Positions 13,947-22,204 of a stretch of 64,000 nucleotides of DNA are shown one piece after another (within the stretch, counting starts at the first letter, position 1; the number at the start of each line of letters is the position of its first letter). Both the position numbers and the translations under genes were made by a program. The notes below the pieces were generated by a model. That model saw nothing but the letters and a program-made list of their open reading frames with translations. It had not been told where the DNA came from and made no database searches. The stretch covers positions 248,001 through 312,000 of the forward strand of contig CP075526.1 of assembly GCA_025808555.1 (NCBI GenBank), written 5' to 3'. This DNA comes from Anaerolineales bacterium (GTDB lineage Bacteria; Chloroflexota; Anaerolineae; Anaerolineales; UBA11579).

Positions 13947-15095
13947 CTAAATGGGCCGCAGCACCCTGTCAGCCCGTAGTTGCTTGAACAACATCACACT
14001 GCCCGCGGTAGCCGATTCCTGAGCCGCCTCCTGCCAGGCGCCCACGCTCAATTCGCTCGGCAGGCGCTCCTCGTAGCCAAGGCCCAGCCAAAGGTCACGT
14101 TGGGCAGCCAGCGCCGGGGCCACGAACAGCAATATGACCTCGCACTGCAATTCGCGCGAGGCCTGCTCGACTTCGCTAACGAGGAAGGGAATGTATTCGG
14201 TGTGGTCCAGACCGCGCTCCAGATGGAAGTCATCCACGCGCGCCACCAGGTTCTCCACCTTCCAGCCCAGCAGGGCTTTCAACCCATCCAATGTGTGCAG
14301 CAGCAGGAAAGCTTTCTCGCCAAACGCATTCACCACCTGGGCGGGCAGCAGTTTGCCCGTGCCATTGTTGGCGTTGATAAAGCCGGCAATATCCTCGGCC
14401 TGGCGCGGGCGGGCGCGCATGACCTGCATGCCATTGGCCAGCCCGGCGGTAACCGCCCCGCGCAAGCGGGTCGGCACCGTCTCGCCGGTGGCGTGCGGGA
14501 ACAGTTTGCGCCACGCATCCTTGACCTGTTGCCAGGTGAGTTCAATGGAAGCACTGTTATCGATCACGGTATCGGCCTGGGCGGCCTTCTCAGCTTGCGG
14601 CGACTGGCTGGCCATGCGCTGGCGTGCCTCGTCAATATCCATGCCGCGCTTATGTTTGAGACGGGCCAGCTGCACGGCCTCAGCCGCAGTGACCACCCAG
14701 ATGGCGTCGCACATCTGGCGCAATGGCGACTCGAGCAGCTTGATGGCTTCGATCACGATGACCTGGTGCGGGCTGAGCCGCGCCAGGTGGTCAACCCCTT
14801 CGCGTACGATGGGGTGAATAATGCTCTCGAGCAGCTTAAGGGCTTGTGGGTCAGCAAAAACGATCTGGCCCAGCTTCTTACGGTCGATCTCGCCGTCGTC
14901 TTTGACGATGTATTTTCCAAAGCTCTGCACCACCGCCGCATACCCCGGCCCGTTTTGCTCAATGGCGCGGTGCGAGAGCGCGTCGGCATCGATGCCAAAC
15001 GCGCCGGCATGCTCCAGCATGCGGCGCACCACGCTCTTGCCGGTGGCGATGTTGCCGGTGAGGCCAATGACGAACTTGCCGGGCCAGGCGCTCAT
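13947..15095 (-). CDS. coaE: Dephospho-CoA kinase fused to a GNAT-like domain
   Basis: 382 residues, nearly double a normal CoaE. Residues 1-200 are CoaE: P-loop GLTGNIATGKS (11-21), DADALSHRAIEQNGP, VVVTAAEAVQLARL-like LID region and DNSAS near 190. After a short linker, residues ~215-382 form a separate domain (VMRARPRQAEDIAGFINANN... EKAFLLLHTLDGLKALLGWKVENLVARVDDF... LWLGLGYE) that resembles the acetyltransferase (GNAT) fold with a degenerate CoA loop. The kinase phosphorylates dephospho-CoA in the last step of CoA synthesis. The attached domain's role is unknown. Stop of kbl directly adjoins its ATG. Confidence 0.85.
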   Translation of the reverse strand: MSAWPGKFVIGLTGNIATGKSVVRRMLEHAGAFGIDADALSHRAIEQNGPGYAAVVQSFGKYIVKDDGEIDRKKLGQIVFADPQALKLLESIIHPIVREGVDHLARLSPHQVIVIEAIKLLESPLRQMCDAIWVVTAAEAVQLARLKHKRGMDIDEARQRMASQSPQAEKAAQADTVIDNSASIELTWQQVKDAWRKLFPHATGETVPTRLRGAVTAGLANGMQVMRARPRQAEDIAGFINANNGTGKLLPAQVVNAFGEKAFLLLHTLDGLKALLGWKVENLVARVDDFHLERGLDHTEYIPFLVSEVEQASRELQCEVILLFVAPALAAQRDLWLGLGYEERLPSELSVGAWQEAAQESATAGSVMLFKQLRADRVLRPI

Positions 15096-16280
15096 TTAGC
15101 GGATCACTCCCAGCTTGCGGCCCACATCCGCAAACGCCTGCAGGCCATGCTCCAGGTCAGCCGAACTGTGCGCGGCCGAGATCATGACGCGCAGGCGGGC
15201 CGTGCCGCGCGGCACGGTGGGGAAAGCGATGGCCATGGCGAACACGCCAGCCTCGAACATGGCCCTGCTGAATTTCTGTGCCAGCTGCTCATCCCCCAAC
15301 ATCACAGGAGTGATCGGCGTGACGCTCTTGCCAGTGTCAAAGCCCAGGGCCTCCATCTCTTTCTTGAAAAACTCGGTGTTGGCCCACAAGCGCTCAACCA
15401 GCTCGCTGGATTCCTCGAGCAAATCCACCGCGGCCAGGCAGGCGGCCACATCCGGCACGGTCATGGCCGAGGAGAACAGGAACGGGCGGCCGCGCTGGCG
15501 CAGCCATTCCACAATGCGGGCATTGCCCGCCACCACGCCGCCAACGACTCCGAAGGCCTTGGAGAATGTTCCCACCTCTACATCCACCTTGCCGTGCAGA
15601 TCAAAGTGGTCCACAATGCCGCGCCCGCCCTTGCCCAGCACGCCTTCGCCGTGGGCGTCATCCACCATCAGGATCGCATCGGCCTGGCTGGTGACCGCAT
15701 AGATCTCTGGCAGCGGGGCAATATCGCCATCCATGCTGAACACGCCATCGGTCACCACCAGGGCACGGCGGAACTCGCCGCGGCGCTCAGCCAGCACACG
15801 CTGCAAGTCGGCCGGGTCGCAATGCTTGTAGCGGATGATGGTAGCGCCCGACAAGCGGCTGCCGTCAATGATGCTGGCGTGGTTGAGCTCATCTGAGAAG
15901 ATGGCGTCTTCCTTACCCACCAGGGCTGGCAGTACGGCCAGGTTGGCGGTGAAGCCGGACTGCAATGTAATGGCGGCTTCAACGCCTTTGAAGGCGGCCA
16001 TGCGCTTGTCCAGCTCGACATGCAGGTCCATGGTGCCAGCAATGCTGCGCACGGCGGCCGGGCCGAGGCCATACTTGCGCATGGCCGCCTCGGCGGCGGC
16101 GAGTAGCCGCGGGTGGTTGGCGAGGCCCAGATAATTGTTGGAGCAGAAGTTGAGTACGCGCTGGCCGTCCACCTGCAGCCAGGCGCCCTGTGGGGAGCCC
16201 AATGTGCGGATATGGTTATACAGGCCTGCATCACGCAGGGCCTGTAATTCTTCACCTATCCAGGCAAGCTTATCGGCCAT
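15096..16280 (-). CDS. kbl: Glycine C-acetyltransferase / 2-amino-3-ketobutyrate CoA ligase
   Basis: 394 residues, the standard length of this alpha-oxoamine synthase family. [14 protein letters not shown], then [19 protein letters not shown] and the PLP lysine in [11 protein letters not shown] are all present. It cleaves 2-amino-3-ketobutyrate with CoA to glycine and acetyl-CoA in threonine breakdown; BioF or serine palmitoyltransferase are sister families. AGGAG precedes the ATG. It is the first gene of the kbl-coaE-cdaA-cdaR-der operon. No threonine dehydrogenase is adjacent. Confidence 0.85.
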   Translation of the reverse strand: MADKLAWIGEELQALRDAGLYNHIRTLGSPQGAWLQVDGQRVLNFCSNNYLGLANHPRLLAAAEAAMRKYGLGPAAVRSIAGTMDLHVELDKRMAAFKGVEAAITLQSGFTANLAVLPALVGKEDAIFSDELNHASIIDGSRLSGATIIRYKHCDPADLQRVLAERRGEFRRALVVTDGVFSMDGDIAPLPEIYAVTSQADAILMVDDAHGEGVLGKGGRGIVDHFDLHGKVDVEVGTFSKAFGVVGGVVAGNARIVEWLRQRGRPFLFSSAMTVPDVAACLAAVDLLEESSELVERLWANTEFFKKEMEALGFDTGKSVTPITPVMLGDEQLAQKFSRAMFEAGVFAMAIAFPTVPRGTARLRVMISAAHSSADLEHGLQAFADVGRKLGVIR

Positions 16281-16347
16281 TGAGCTCCTTCATATATGAA
16301 ATTAAACTCGCGCCGTGGGGTTGCGACGCGCGCTTGCAACGATTCTT

Positions 16348-16431
16348 ATTATACGCTCAGGCACTCATCTATGCCCCGCATACAGCCCGGTTGCGGCTAA
16401 ATGCGCGCCTACAAAACTGCGCCTGTATAAT
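16348..16431. promoter_or_regulatory. Divergent -10 elements between kbl and the flippase-like gene
   Basis: TATAAT at 16353-16348 on the minus strand serves kbl, and TATAAT at 16426-16431 on the plus strand lies nine bases before ATG 16441, giving an almost leaderless message. Neither has a convincing -35 hexamer. Confidence 0.45.
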
Positions 16432-16440
16432 CACGAGGTC

Positions 16441-17451
16441 ATGCGCAATTTGCTGATCGGTCTGGCGCTGCTCCTGGGGGTGCTGTTTCTCCTCAACCAT
16501 TTCACCCAGTTTGACGCCATCGTGGATGTGTTGCAACACAGCGATTGGCGCTTCATAGGCCTGGCGCTGGTCTTCATCGCCGCCTGGCTGCTGTGCACCG
16601 CCGCCACCTACCAGGCCGTCTTCGCCGCCCTGGGCGTGGAGCGCCCGGTGGCGCCGTTGGTGCCCCTGGCGGCGGCCGCCAACTTCGTGAACGTGGTAGC
16701 GCCCTCAATGGGCATGAGCGGCATGGCGGTTCTGATCTCTGACGCCCGCCGGCGGCGGCTACCCTCAGCGCACGCCACCGTGGCCGGTGCGCTATTCGTG
16801 CTGTTCGAGTACGCCGGCTTTGCGCTGTACCTCGTGCTGGGCCTGATCGTGCTCTTCCGCCGCGACGATATCACCGGCCCGGAGCTGGCCGCCTCGGGTG
16901 TGTTAATGGTGATGACCGCCATCCTGCTGGTGATCCTGTATCTGGGGATGCGCGCCCCCAAAGCGCTGGGCCACTTTCTGCGCTGGATCGCCCGCACCAC
17001 CAACAAGCTCAGCTCGCCTTTCACCAAGCGCAAAACCATTTCAGAGGACCGTGCCGAGCAGTTCGCCCATGACATCGCCGCAGGCCTGCACTCGGCGCGC
17101 CAGCCACGCAAGCTACTGAAGCCGCTCTTCTACGCCCTGCTGAGCAAGGGCATGTTGCTGTGTGTGCTGACTGCAGTGTTCCTGGCCTTCCAGGCGCCGA
17201 TCTCGATCGGCACCCTGATCGCCGGCTTCGCCATCGCCTACCTGTTCCTCATCGTCTCGCCCACGCCGGCCGGCGTGGGCGTGGTGGAGGGCGTGCTGAC
17301 CCTGACGCTGACTTCGATGTTCGTGCCGCTGGAGCAGGCCGCGGTGATCACGCTCAGCTATCGCGTGCTCACCTTCTGGCTACCGCTGCTGTTTGGCTTC
17401 CTTAGTTTTCAGTTCCTGCAGATCCGCAAGCCATTTCCCACAAGCTCTTAA
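16441..17451 (+). CDS. Flippase-like/UPF0104 membrane protein (LPG synthase TM family)
   Basis: 336 residues from ATG 16441 (MRNLLIGLALLLGVLFLLNH). About eight membrane helices follow. The family's hallmark is VNVVAPSMGMSGMAVLISDARRR in the middle and SPTPAGVGVVEGVLTLTL near the end, as in the membrane part of lysylphosphatidylglycerol synthases and YbhN-type proteins. No soluble aminoacyl-transfer domain is attached. It probably moves or modifies lipids or lipid-linked sugars. It is followed by a tRNA cluster. Confidence 0.8.
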   Translation: MRNLLIGLALLLGVLFLLNHFTQFDAIVDVLQHSDWRFIGLALVFIAAWLLCTAATYQAVFAALGVERPVAPLVPLAAAANFVNVVAPSMGMSGMAVLISDARRRRLPSAHATVAGALFVLFEYAGFALYLVLGLIVLFRRDDITGPELAASGVLMVMTAILLVILYLGMRAPKALGHFLRWIARTTNKLSSPFTKRKTISEDRAEQFAHDIAAGLHSARQPRKLLKPLFYALLSKGMLLCVLTAVFLAFQAPISIGTLIAGFAIAYLFLIVSPTPAGVGVVEGVLTLTLTSMFVPLEQAAVITLSYRVLTFWLPLLFGFLSFQFLQIRKPFPTSS

Positions 17452-17503
17452 TTTTCGTTTGTGAACATGGTAAAATGTGCCGCTCAACCGTTCTTGCGGT
17501 ATG

Positions 17504-17598
<95 letters not shown>

Positions 17599-17603
17599 AA
17601 TAC

Positions 17604-17694
17604 GGGGAGGTCGCATAGCCCGGTCTAGTGCGCCCGCCTGCTAAGTGGGTTCCGGAGGTTTCTCCGGACGAGGGTTCAAATCCCTCCCTCCCCG
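17604..17694 (+). tRNA. tRNA-Ser (anticodon GCU)
   Basis: 91 bases. Acceptor GGGGAGG/CCTCCCC, anticodon loop CTGCTAA giving GCU, long variable arm (TTCCGGAGGTTTCTCCGGA), T loop TTCAAAT, discriminator G. It lies 12 bases after the UGA isoacceptor and is probably co-transcribed with it. Confidence 0.95.
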
Positions 17695-17742
17695 CCTGGG
17701 ATTGGCCGCACTAAGCGGTACAATTCGCCGCCGAGTCAGAAA

Positions 17743-17882
17743 CCTTGCACTGGAGTTCATACAAAATGAACCCTTTGCAAGGGGACAAACTCAGCTAACG
17801 AGGTCTGGTTTTTCGCTCACGCGTGGAGTTCGCTGCTTTTGCGAACTCCAGAGTGCGAGGGCGGCGAAGCCGCCCTCGCACT
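17743..17882. repeat. Three palindromic hairpins between tRNA genes
   Basis: The gap between the Ser and Arg tRNAs has no gene. It holds a nested hairpin CCTTGCA...TGCAAGG (17743-17782) with inner GTTCAT/ATGAAC, then TGGAGTTCGC/GCGAACTCCA (17824-17850), then AGTGCGAGGGCGGC/GCCGCCCTCGCACT with a GAA loop (17852-17882). They resemble REP-type intergenic palindromes; processing signals for a long tRNA precursor are an alternative. Confidence 0.5.
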
Positions 17883-17883
17883 A

Positions 17884-17956
17884 GCTCTCGTAGCTCAGTG
17901 GATAGAGCACTTGCTTGCGGAGCAAGGGGTCGCGTGTTCGAGTCGCGCCGAGAGCG
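17884..17956 (+). tRNA. tRNA-Arg (anticodon GCG)
   Basis: 73 bases. Acceptor GCTCTCG/CGAGAGC, D arm GCTC/GAGC, anticodon stem CTTGC/GCAAG around TTGCGGA giving GCG, T arm GCGTG-TTCGAGT-CGCGC, discriminator G. A GCG anticodon is uncommon in bacteria, which usually read CGN with an inosine-modified ACG tRNA. Confidence 0.85.
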
Positions 17957-17957
17957 C

Positions 17958-18035
17958 TAGGCTGCTTCGCAGCCTTTAACGTTGCTTCGCAACGTTTCCA
18001 AAGACCGCCGTTTCTACGGCGGTCTTTGGTTTTAT
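17958..18035 (+). terminator. Hairpin run ending in a terminator after tRNA-Arg
   Basis: Two short hairpins with TTC loops (GGCTGC/GCAGCC and AACGTTGC/GCAACGTT) are followed by CCAAAGACCGCCG pairing with CGGCGGTCTTTGG (17998-18029) and TTTTATT. The last is a strong intrinsic terminator for the tRNA cluster. Confidence 0.75.
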
Positions 18036-18096
18036 TGCCAGCTGGCTCGCTTCCTGCAATTGGGAACCAAAGCCTGTACAATCGAGTCAACTCTGT

Positions 18097-19326
18097 ATGT
18101 CCTTCAACCGCGATCCTGAATCCACCCAGCCTTCGAAGCGCAGCCCTACAGCGCCCACCCGCCCGCAGCCCGGCGGCCAGCCGCCGCAAAAGCCCCAGCG
18201 AGCTCAACGCCAGCGTTTTGCATGGCTACGCGCCCCATGGGCAGCCATTGCCCTGTGCCTAGTTGCGGCCCTGCTGCTGGTGAGCTCCGCCAGTGCCGCG
18301 TTCGGCTGGAGCGAAGGACGCGCCGTGATGCATGCCACTGCCACGATGCAGGCGGGTATGTACATGCTGGAGCAATACAACCTGGCGATGGAAGACATGG
18401 CGGCCGGCCGCTATGATCTGGCGCGCCAGCGCCTGGAGTTCATCTACCAGCAGAACCAGCGTTTTCTGGATACCGGCGTCAAGCTGATCGAAGTGCTCCA
18501 GATTCTGCAAAGCACACCCGAGGCGCCGACGGCCGCGGCCATGCAGCCCAGCCCCACCCCCACAGTGGACCCGCGGCCCAAGGAAGAACTGCTGCAGGTC
18601 GCTCGCCAGCATTTTGTGGCGCGTGAGTGGAGCGCAGTCATTGACGCCCTGCTGGCGCTGCGCAAAGCCGACCCTGCCTATTTCACTGCAGACGTAGACG
18701 GCATGCTCTACGCCGCCCTGCGCAACCGCGGCGTACAAGAGATCACCCAACAGGGCCTATTTGAGCCTGGGCTGTACGACTTCTCGCTGGCTGAGAACTT
18801 TGGCCCGCTGGATGCCCAGGCCAACAATTATCGCCAGTGGGCGCGCCTTTACCTGTATGGCAATGCCTTCTGGCTGGCCTACCCGCAAGACGCCGCCTAC
18901 TACTACGGCCAACTGGTCGGCATGGCGCCTGATCTGCGCGACGCTCAGGGTAACTCCGCTTTCTATCGCTACTGGCAGTCGCTGGTGCATTGGGCTGATC
19001 AGTTGGCCAAAGACGAGTCATGGTGTGATTCCAGCGAGGCCTATCAGCAAGCCCTGGCCGCCCGCGACGATGCCGCGCTCCAGCCCACCGCAGAGCATGC
19101 ATACATCCAGTGCCTGGGGCCAAGCGAAACCCCCACTGCCACGGGTACAGCTACGCGCACGCCAACCGGCACAAGCGTGCTAACTGTCACCGATACACCG
19201 GCTTCGCCGGGCACAGCCACCATGACAGAAACCCCCTCGATGACATTCACTCCGTCCATGACCTTTACTCCGTCTGCAACGCTGACCCCTTCCCCCACAG
19301 CCACCGCAACGCCGGTGACGCCATGA
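18097..19326 (+). CDS. Membrane-anchored protein with TPR-like region and Thr/Pro tail
   Basis: 409 residues. A cytoplasmic, Pro/Gln/Arg-rich N-terminus (~40 residues) leads to one membrane helix (PWAAIALCLVAALLLVSSAS). The outside part has helical TPR-like repeats (YNLAMEDMAAGRYDLARQRL; VARQHFVAREWSAVIDALL) and ends in ~60 residues of Thr/Pro/Ser repeats such as TPSMTFTPSMTFTPS, typical of wall-spanning linkers. The stop overlaps the following LCP gene start as ATGA, implying joint action in envelope assembly. TACAAT at 18077-18082 could be its -10. Confidence 0.65.
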   Translation: MSFNRDPESTQPSKRSPTAPTRPQPGGQPPQKPQRAQRQRFAWLRAPWAAIALCLVAALLLVSSASAAFGWSEGRAVMHATATMQAGMYMLEQYNLAMEDMAAGRYDLARQRLEFIYQQNQRFLDTGVKLIEVLQILQSTPEAPTAAAMQPSPTPTVDPRPKEELLQVARQHFVAREWSAVIDALLALRKADPAYFTADVDGMLYAALRNRGVQEITQQGLFEPGLYDFSLAENFGPLDAQANNYRQWARLYLYGNAFWLAYPQDAAYYYGQLVGMAPDLRDAQGNSAFYRYWQSLVHWADQLAKDESWCDSSEAYQQALAARDDAALQPTAEHAYIQCLGPSETPTATGTATRTPTGTSVLTVTDTPASPGTATMTETPSMTFTPSMTFTPSATLTPSPTATATPVTP

Positions 19327-20711
19327 TGCGCCGCCTCAACCCGCTCCCTTTCATCCGCGCCAACCGCCGTGCCGTGCTGATCGGCCTGGCGCTGTTCATT
19401 GCCCTGTCCGCGGTCGCCATCCCCACCGCATACTCGTGGTCGTTGTATTTCGGCTCAGCGCCTACCGGCTTATTCGGCCTCCCCAACATTGCGGCCAGCC
19501 CCACAGAGCAAGTCGACGCGCAAGACATCATCCAGGGCAGTCCTGACATCGTGCTGCCTCCAGCCTGGGACGGCGCCGAGCGCGTCACCATCCTCATCAT
19601 GGGCTTGGACTATCGCGATTGGTCTGCTGGCCAGGGTCCCTCACGCACCGATTCAATGATGCTGCTCAGTGTGGATCCAGTCAGCAAGACCGCCGGCATG
19701 CTGTCCATCCCGCGTGACCTGTGGGCGGTCATCCCTGGATTCACGCCACAGAAAATAAACACGGCTTACTACTTCGGCGAGCTATACAAGGTGCCCGGCG
19801 GCGGGCCGGAGCTGGCGCGCCGCACGGTGGAGCAAACCATCGGCGTGCCCATCGACTATTACGCCCAGATCGACTTCAGTGCCTTTGTGCGCTTCATTGA
19901 TCTGCTGGGCGGCGTCAAAATAGATGTGCCTGAGCGCATTCTCATCGACCCACTTGGGGAGCGCGCCCCGCTGCATCTGCAGCCAGGCGTACAGGTGCTA
20001 CCAGGAGACCTGGCGCTGGCCTATGCACGCGACCGTCATTCTGGCGGCGGAGACTTTGCCCGCGCCGAGCGCCAGCAGCAGATCGTGCTGGGTATTCGTG
20101 ACCGCATCATGGAGTTCAACTTACTGCCCGGTCTGGTCGCCAATGCGCCGGCCATCTACGCCGAGCTCTCCAGCGGTATTCGCACCAACCTCAGCCTCAC
20201 GGATGCCATCCAGCTGGCCGTGCTGGCAGCACAGATCCCGCGCCAGGAGATCGCTTACGGCGTCATCGGCGAGCAGGACGTCATCTACGGCAACTCGCCC
20301 GATGATCTGGCGATCCTCATCCCGATCCCTGACCGCATTCATGCCCTGCGTGACAGCATCTTCACCAACGGCGCCCTCAGCCCGCTGACGCCGGGCAGCC
20401 CGGCTGAGCGCATGGCGGCCGAAGCTCCAGTGATCGGCATTCAGGATGGCAGCGGCAACAGCAGCCTTGCGTCTCGCACGCAGCAATATCTCAACAGCCT
20501 CGGCGCACAGGTGGTGCAGATCAGCAGCGGCCCCGCCAGCAACCAAACCGTGTTGGTGGACCACACCGGCAATCCGCACACGCTCACCTTCCTGGCTGAT
20601 CTGATGGGCATCCCCACCAGCCGCATCCTGCACGAATTTGACCCCAGCCACGCCTACGAGATAGAAATTCGCTTGGGCAGCGACTGGGCCAATAACAATT
20701 CGCTTCCCTAG
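19323..20711 (+). CDS. LytR-CpsA-Psr (LCP) family phosphotransferase
   Basis: 462 residues from the ATG overlapping the upstream stop. One membrane anchor (AVLIGLALFIALSAVAIPTA) precedes an LCP domain: ILIMGLDYRDW, RTDSMMLLSVDP, GMLSIPRDLWAVIP, KINTAYYFGE and ALAYARDRHSGGGDFARAERQQ, which carry the Arg/Asp residues that bind the pyrophosphate-lipid substrate. A LytR C-terminal domain (IGIQDGSGNSSLASRTQQYL...) follows. The family transfers wall polymers from lipid carriers to peptidoglycan or proteins. A paralogue lies at 59094-60494. Confidence 0.92.
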   Translation: MMRRLNPLPFIRANRRAVLIGLALFIALSAVAIPTAYSWSLYFGSAPTGLFGLPNIAASPTEQVDAQDIIQGSPDIVLPPAWDGAERVTILIMGLDYRDWSAGQGPSRTDSMMLLSVDPVSKTAGMLSIPRDLWAVIPGFTPQKINTAYYFGELYKVPGGGPELARRTVEQTIGVPIDYYAQIDFSAFVRFIDLLGGVKIDVPERILIDPLGERAPLHLQPGVQVLPGDLALAYARDRHSGGGDFARAERQQQIVLGIRDRIMEFNLLPGLVANAPAIYAELSSGIRTNLSLTDAIQLAVLAAQIPRQEIAYGVIGEQDVIYGNSPDDLAILIPIPDRIHALRDSIFTNGALSPLTPGSPAERMAAEAPVIGIQDGSGNSSLASRTQQYLNSLGAQVVQISSGPASNQTVLVDHTGNPHTLTFLADLMGIPTSRILHEFDPSHAYEIEIRLGSDWANNNSLP

Positions 20712-20731
20712 TCCTTACATCCCACAAACAG

Positions 20732-20747
20732 GCCGCCGTATGGCGGC
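20732..20747 (+). terminator. Short hairpin after the LCP gene
   Basis: GCCGCC/GGCGGC with a GTAT loop lies 20 bases past the LCP stop without a clear T run; the surE -10-like TACAAT begins a few bases downstream. It may act as a weak terminator. Confidence 0.4.
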
Positions 20748-20765
20748 TGTTACAATTCAACGTTC

Positions 20766-21584
20766 ATGGAAAACAAAGACCGACCCCAAATCTTATTGAC
20801 CAACGATGACGGCATCAACTCCCCCGGCCTGTGGGCCGCGGCCGAAGCGCTCTCTGCGCTCGGCTATGTATGGGTAGCTGCCCCACGTGAGCAATCCTCT
20901 GGCATGGGCCGCAGCATGCCCAACAGCTCAGACGGCATCATCACCACCCAGACGCTGACAGTCCACGGCAACGAGTGGACCATCTACGCCGTGGGCGGCA
21001 CGCCTGCCCAGGTGGTGCAACACGCCATTCTCGAGATCATGCCGCCTTTCAAGCCCGATCTGGTGGTGGCTGGCGTCAATTACGGCACCAACTTTGGCAC
21101 GGGCGTCACCATTTCTGGCACTGTGGGCGCCGCGTTAGAGGGTGCGTCCTACGGCGCGCCAGCCCTGGCCGTCTCACTGGAGACCGAGCATAAGTACCAC
21201 CTCACCCACTCCACTGAGATCGACTTCAAGCCGGCCGCCTATTTCACAACTTACTTTGCGCAGAAACTGCTGACACGGCAATTCCCTGAGGACATGCAGG
21301 TGCTCAAGATCGAAGTGCCGGCCAAGGCCAGCATCCACACACCCTGGGAGTTGACCCGCCTTTCGCGCATGCGCTTCTACGCAGCCACCGCGCCGCAGCG
21401 CAAATCATGGGCTGAGCCCGGCTCCACCGGTTATGCAGAGCCGACCGACACCAGCATCTTCGCCCCCGGCACTGACGTGCATGCCACGCTCATCGCTGGC
21501 AAAGTAGCCGTTACGCCCATCAGCCTGGATCTGACCGCCCGCGTAGATTTTGCCGCGCTGGAGAAATCGCTGCGCGAAGAGTAG
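20766..21584 (+). CDS. surE: 5'/3'-nucleotidase SurE
   Basis: 272 residues. The N-terminus has LLTNDDGINSPGL with the metal-binding DD; GMGRSMPNSSD follows and the second metal/phosphate segment is VVAGVNYGTNFGTGVTISGTVGAA. This phosphatase removes phosphate from nucleoside monophosphates and is linked to stress survival. A TACAAT nine bases upstream suggests an almost leaderless transcript. It is followed eight bases later by the C39-like gene. Confidence 0.95.
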   Translation: MENKDRPQILLTNDDGINSPGLWAAAEALSALGYVWVAAPREQSSGMGRSMPNSSDGIITTQTLTVHGNEWTIYAVGGTPAQVVQHAILEIMPPFKPDLVVAGVNYGTNFGTGVTISGTVGAALEGASYGAPALAVSLETEHKYHLTHSTEIDFKPAAYFTTYFAQKLLTRQFPEDMQVLKIEVPAKASIHTPWELTRLSRMRFYAATAPQRKSWAEPGSTGYAEPTDTSIFAPGTDVHATLIAGKVAVTPISLDLTARVDFAALEKSLREE

Positions 21585-21592
21585 CTCGCGGC

Positions 21593-22195
21593 ATGAGCAA
21601 GCCATCCGCTCCGTTGAGCCTGCCTGAAACTTTGCAGGTGCACCAATACCAATACGATGGCAGCCACCCCAACCCCAACGAATGCGCCCTGTGCGCCATG
21701 ACCACGCTCACCACCATGGCGGCCCGCCGCAGCGGCCAGCCAGGCTTCAGCTTGGCGGCCGCTGAGTTGGGCCGCTTTTTAGACCGCATCCCGTTCCGCT
21801 TTCCGCGCTTCCCGGCCTGGTTCCCCGGCCCCGGCGGAGCCACGCACCCGCTGGCCGCCCTGTGGGGCTTGCGGGCCTACGCCCGCAAACTGCATAAGGA
21901 CGGGCTCAGCTTTCCGTGGCATCCGGTGCTGCGCACCGGCCAAACGGTAGACGAATTGCGCGCCGCGCTGGATGCAGGCCAGCCGACGATGATCTATGGC
22001 TTGGGTAGCACCGGCATTCCGCACGCCGTCATCCCCCTGGAATACAGCGCACCGCACTGGCTGATGCTCGACCCCGGCTATCCCCGCGAGCAGAACCCAA
22101 AACGCTGGACCGAAGAGCAGCTGCTAGCCTGGTGGAAGAACTTTCTATTCATTTATCCTCAAGGAACAATGCTGACTCTTGAAGCTGTCCGCTAA
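21593..22195 (+). CDS. Papain-fold (peptidase C39-like) protein
   Basis: 200 residues without signal peptide. NECALCAMTTLTTMAARRSG places a cysteine at the start of a helix as in C39-type peptidases, and GSTGIPHAVIPLEYSAPHWLMLDPG supplies the His and Asp that would complete the site. RTGQTVDELRAALDAGQPTMIYGLG is the usual 'put-on-hold' segment of the C39_2 family. It is likely an intracellular or unconventional cysteine peptidase or binder; the substrate is unknown. It probably shares a transcript with surE. Confidence 0.65.
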   Translation: MSKPSAPLSLPETLQVHQYQYDGSHPNPNECALCAMTTLTTMAARRSGQPGFSLAAAELGRFLDRIPFRFPRFPAWFPGPGGATHPLAALWGLRAYARKLHKDGLSFPWHPVLRTGQTVDELRAALDAGQPTMIYGLGSTGIPHAVIPLEYSAPHWLMLDPGYPREQNPKRWTEEQLLAWWKNFLFIYPQGTMLTLEAVR

Positions 22196-22204
22196 TAGTA
22201 GTCG

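Noticed and set aside
13980-15896. 638-residue open frame on the plus strand
   Set aside because: Antisense to coaE and kbl, which have full domain signatures; the plus-strand product is His/Ala/Gly-rich without motifs, as expected in GC-rich antisense frames.
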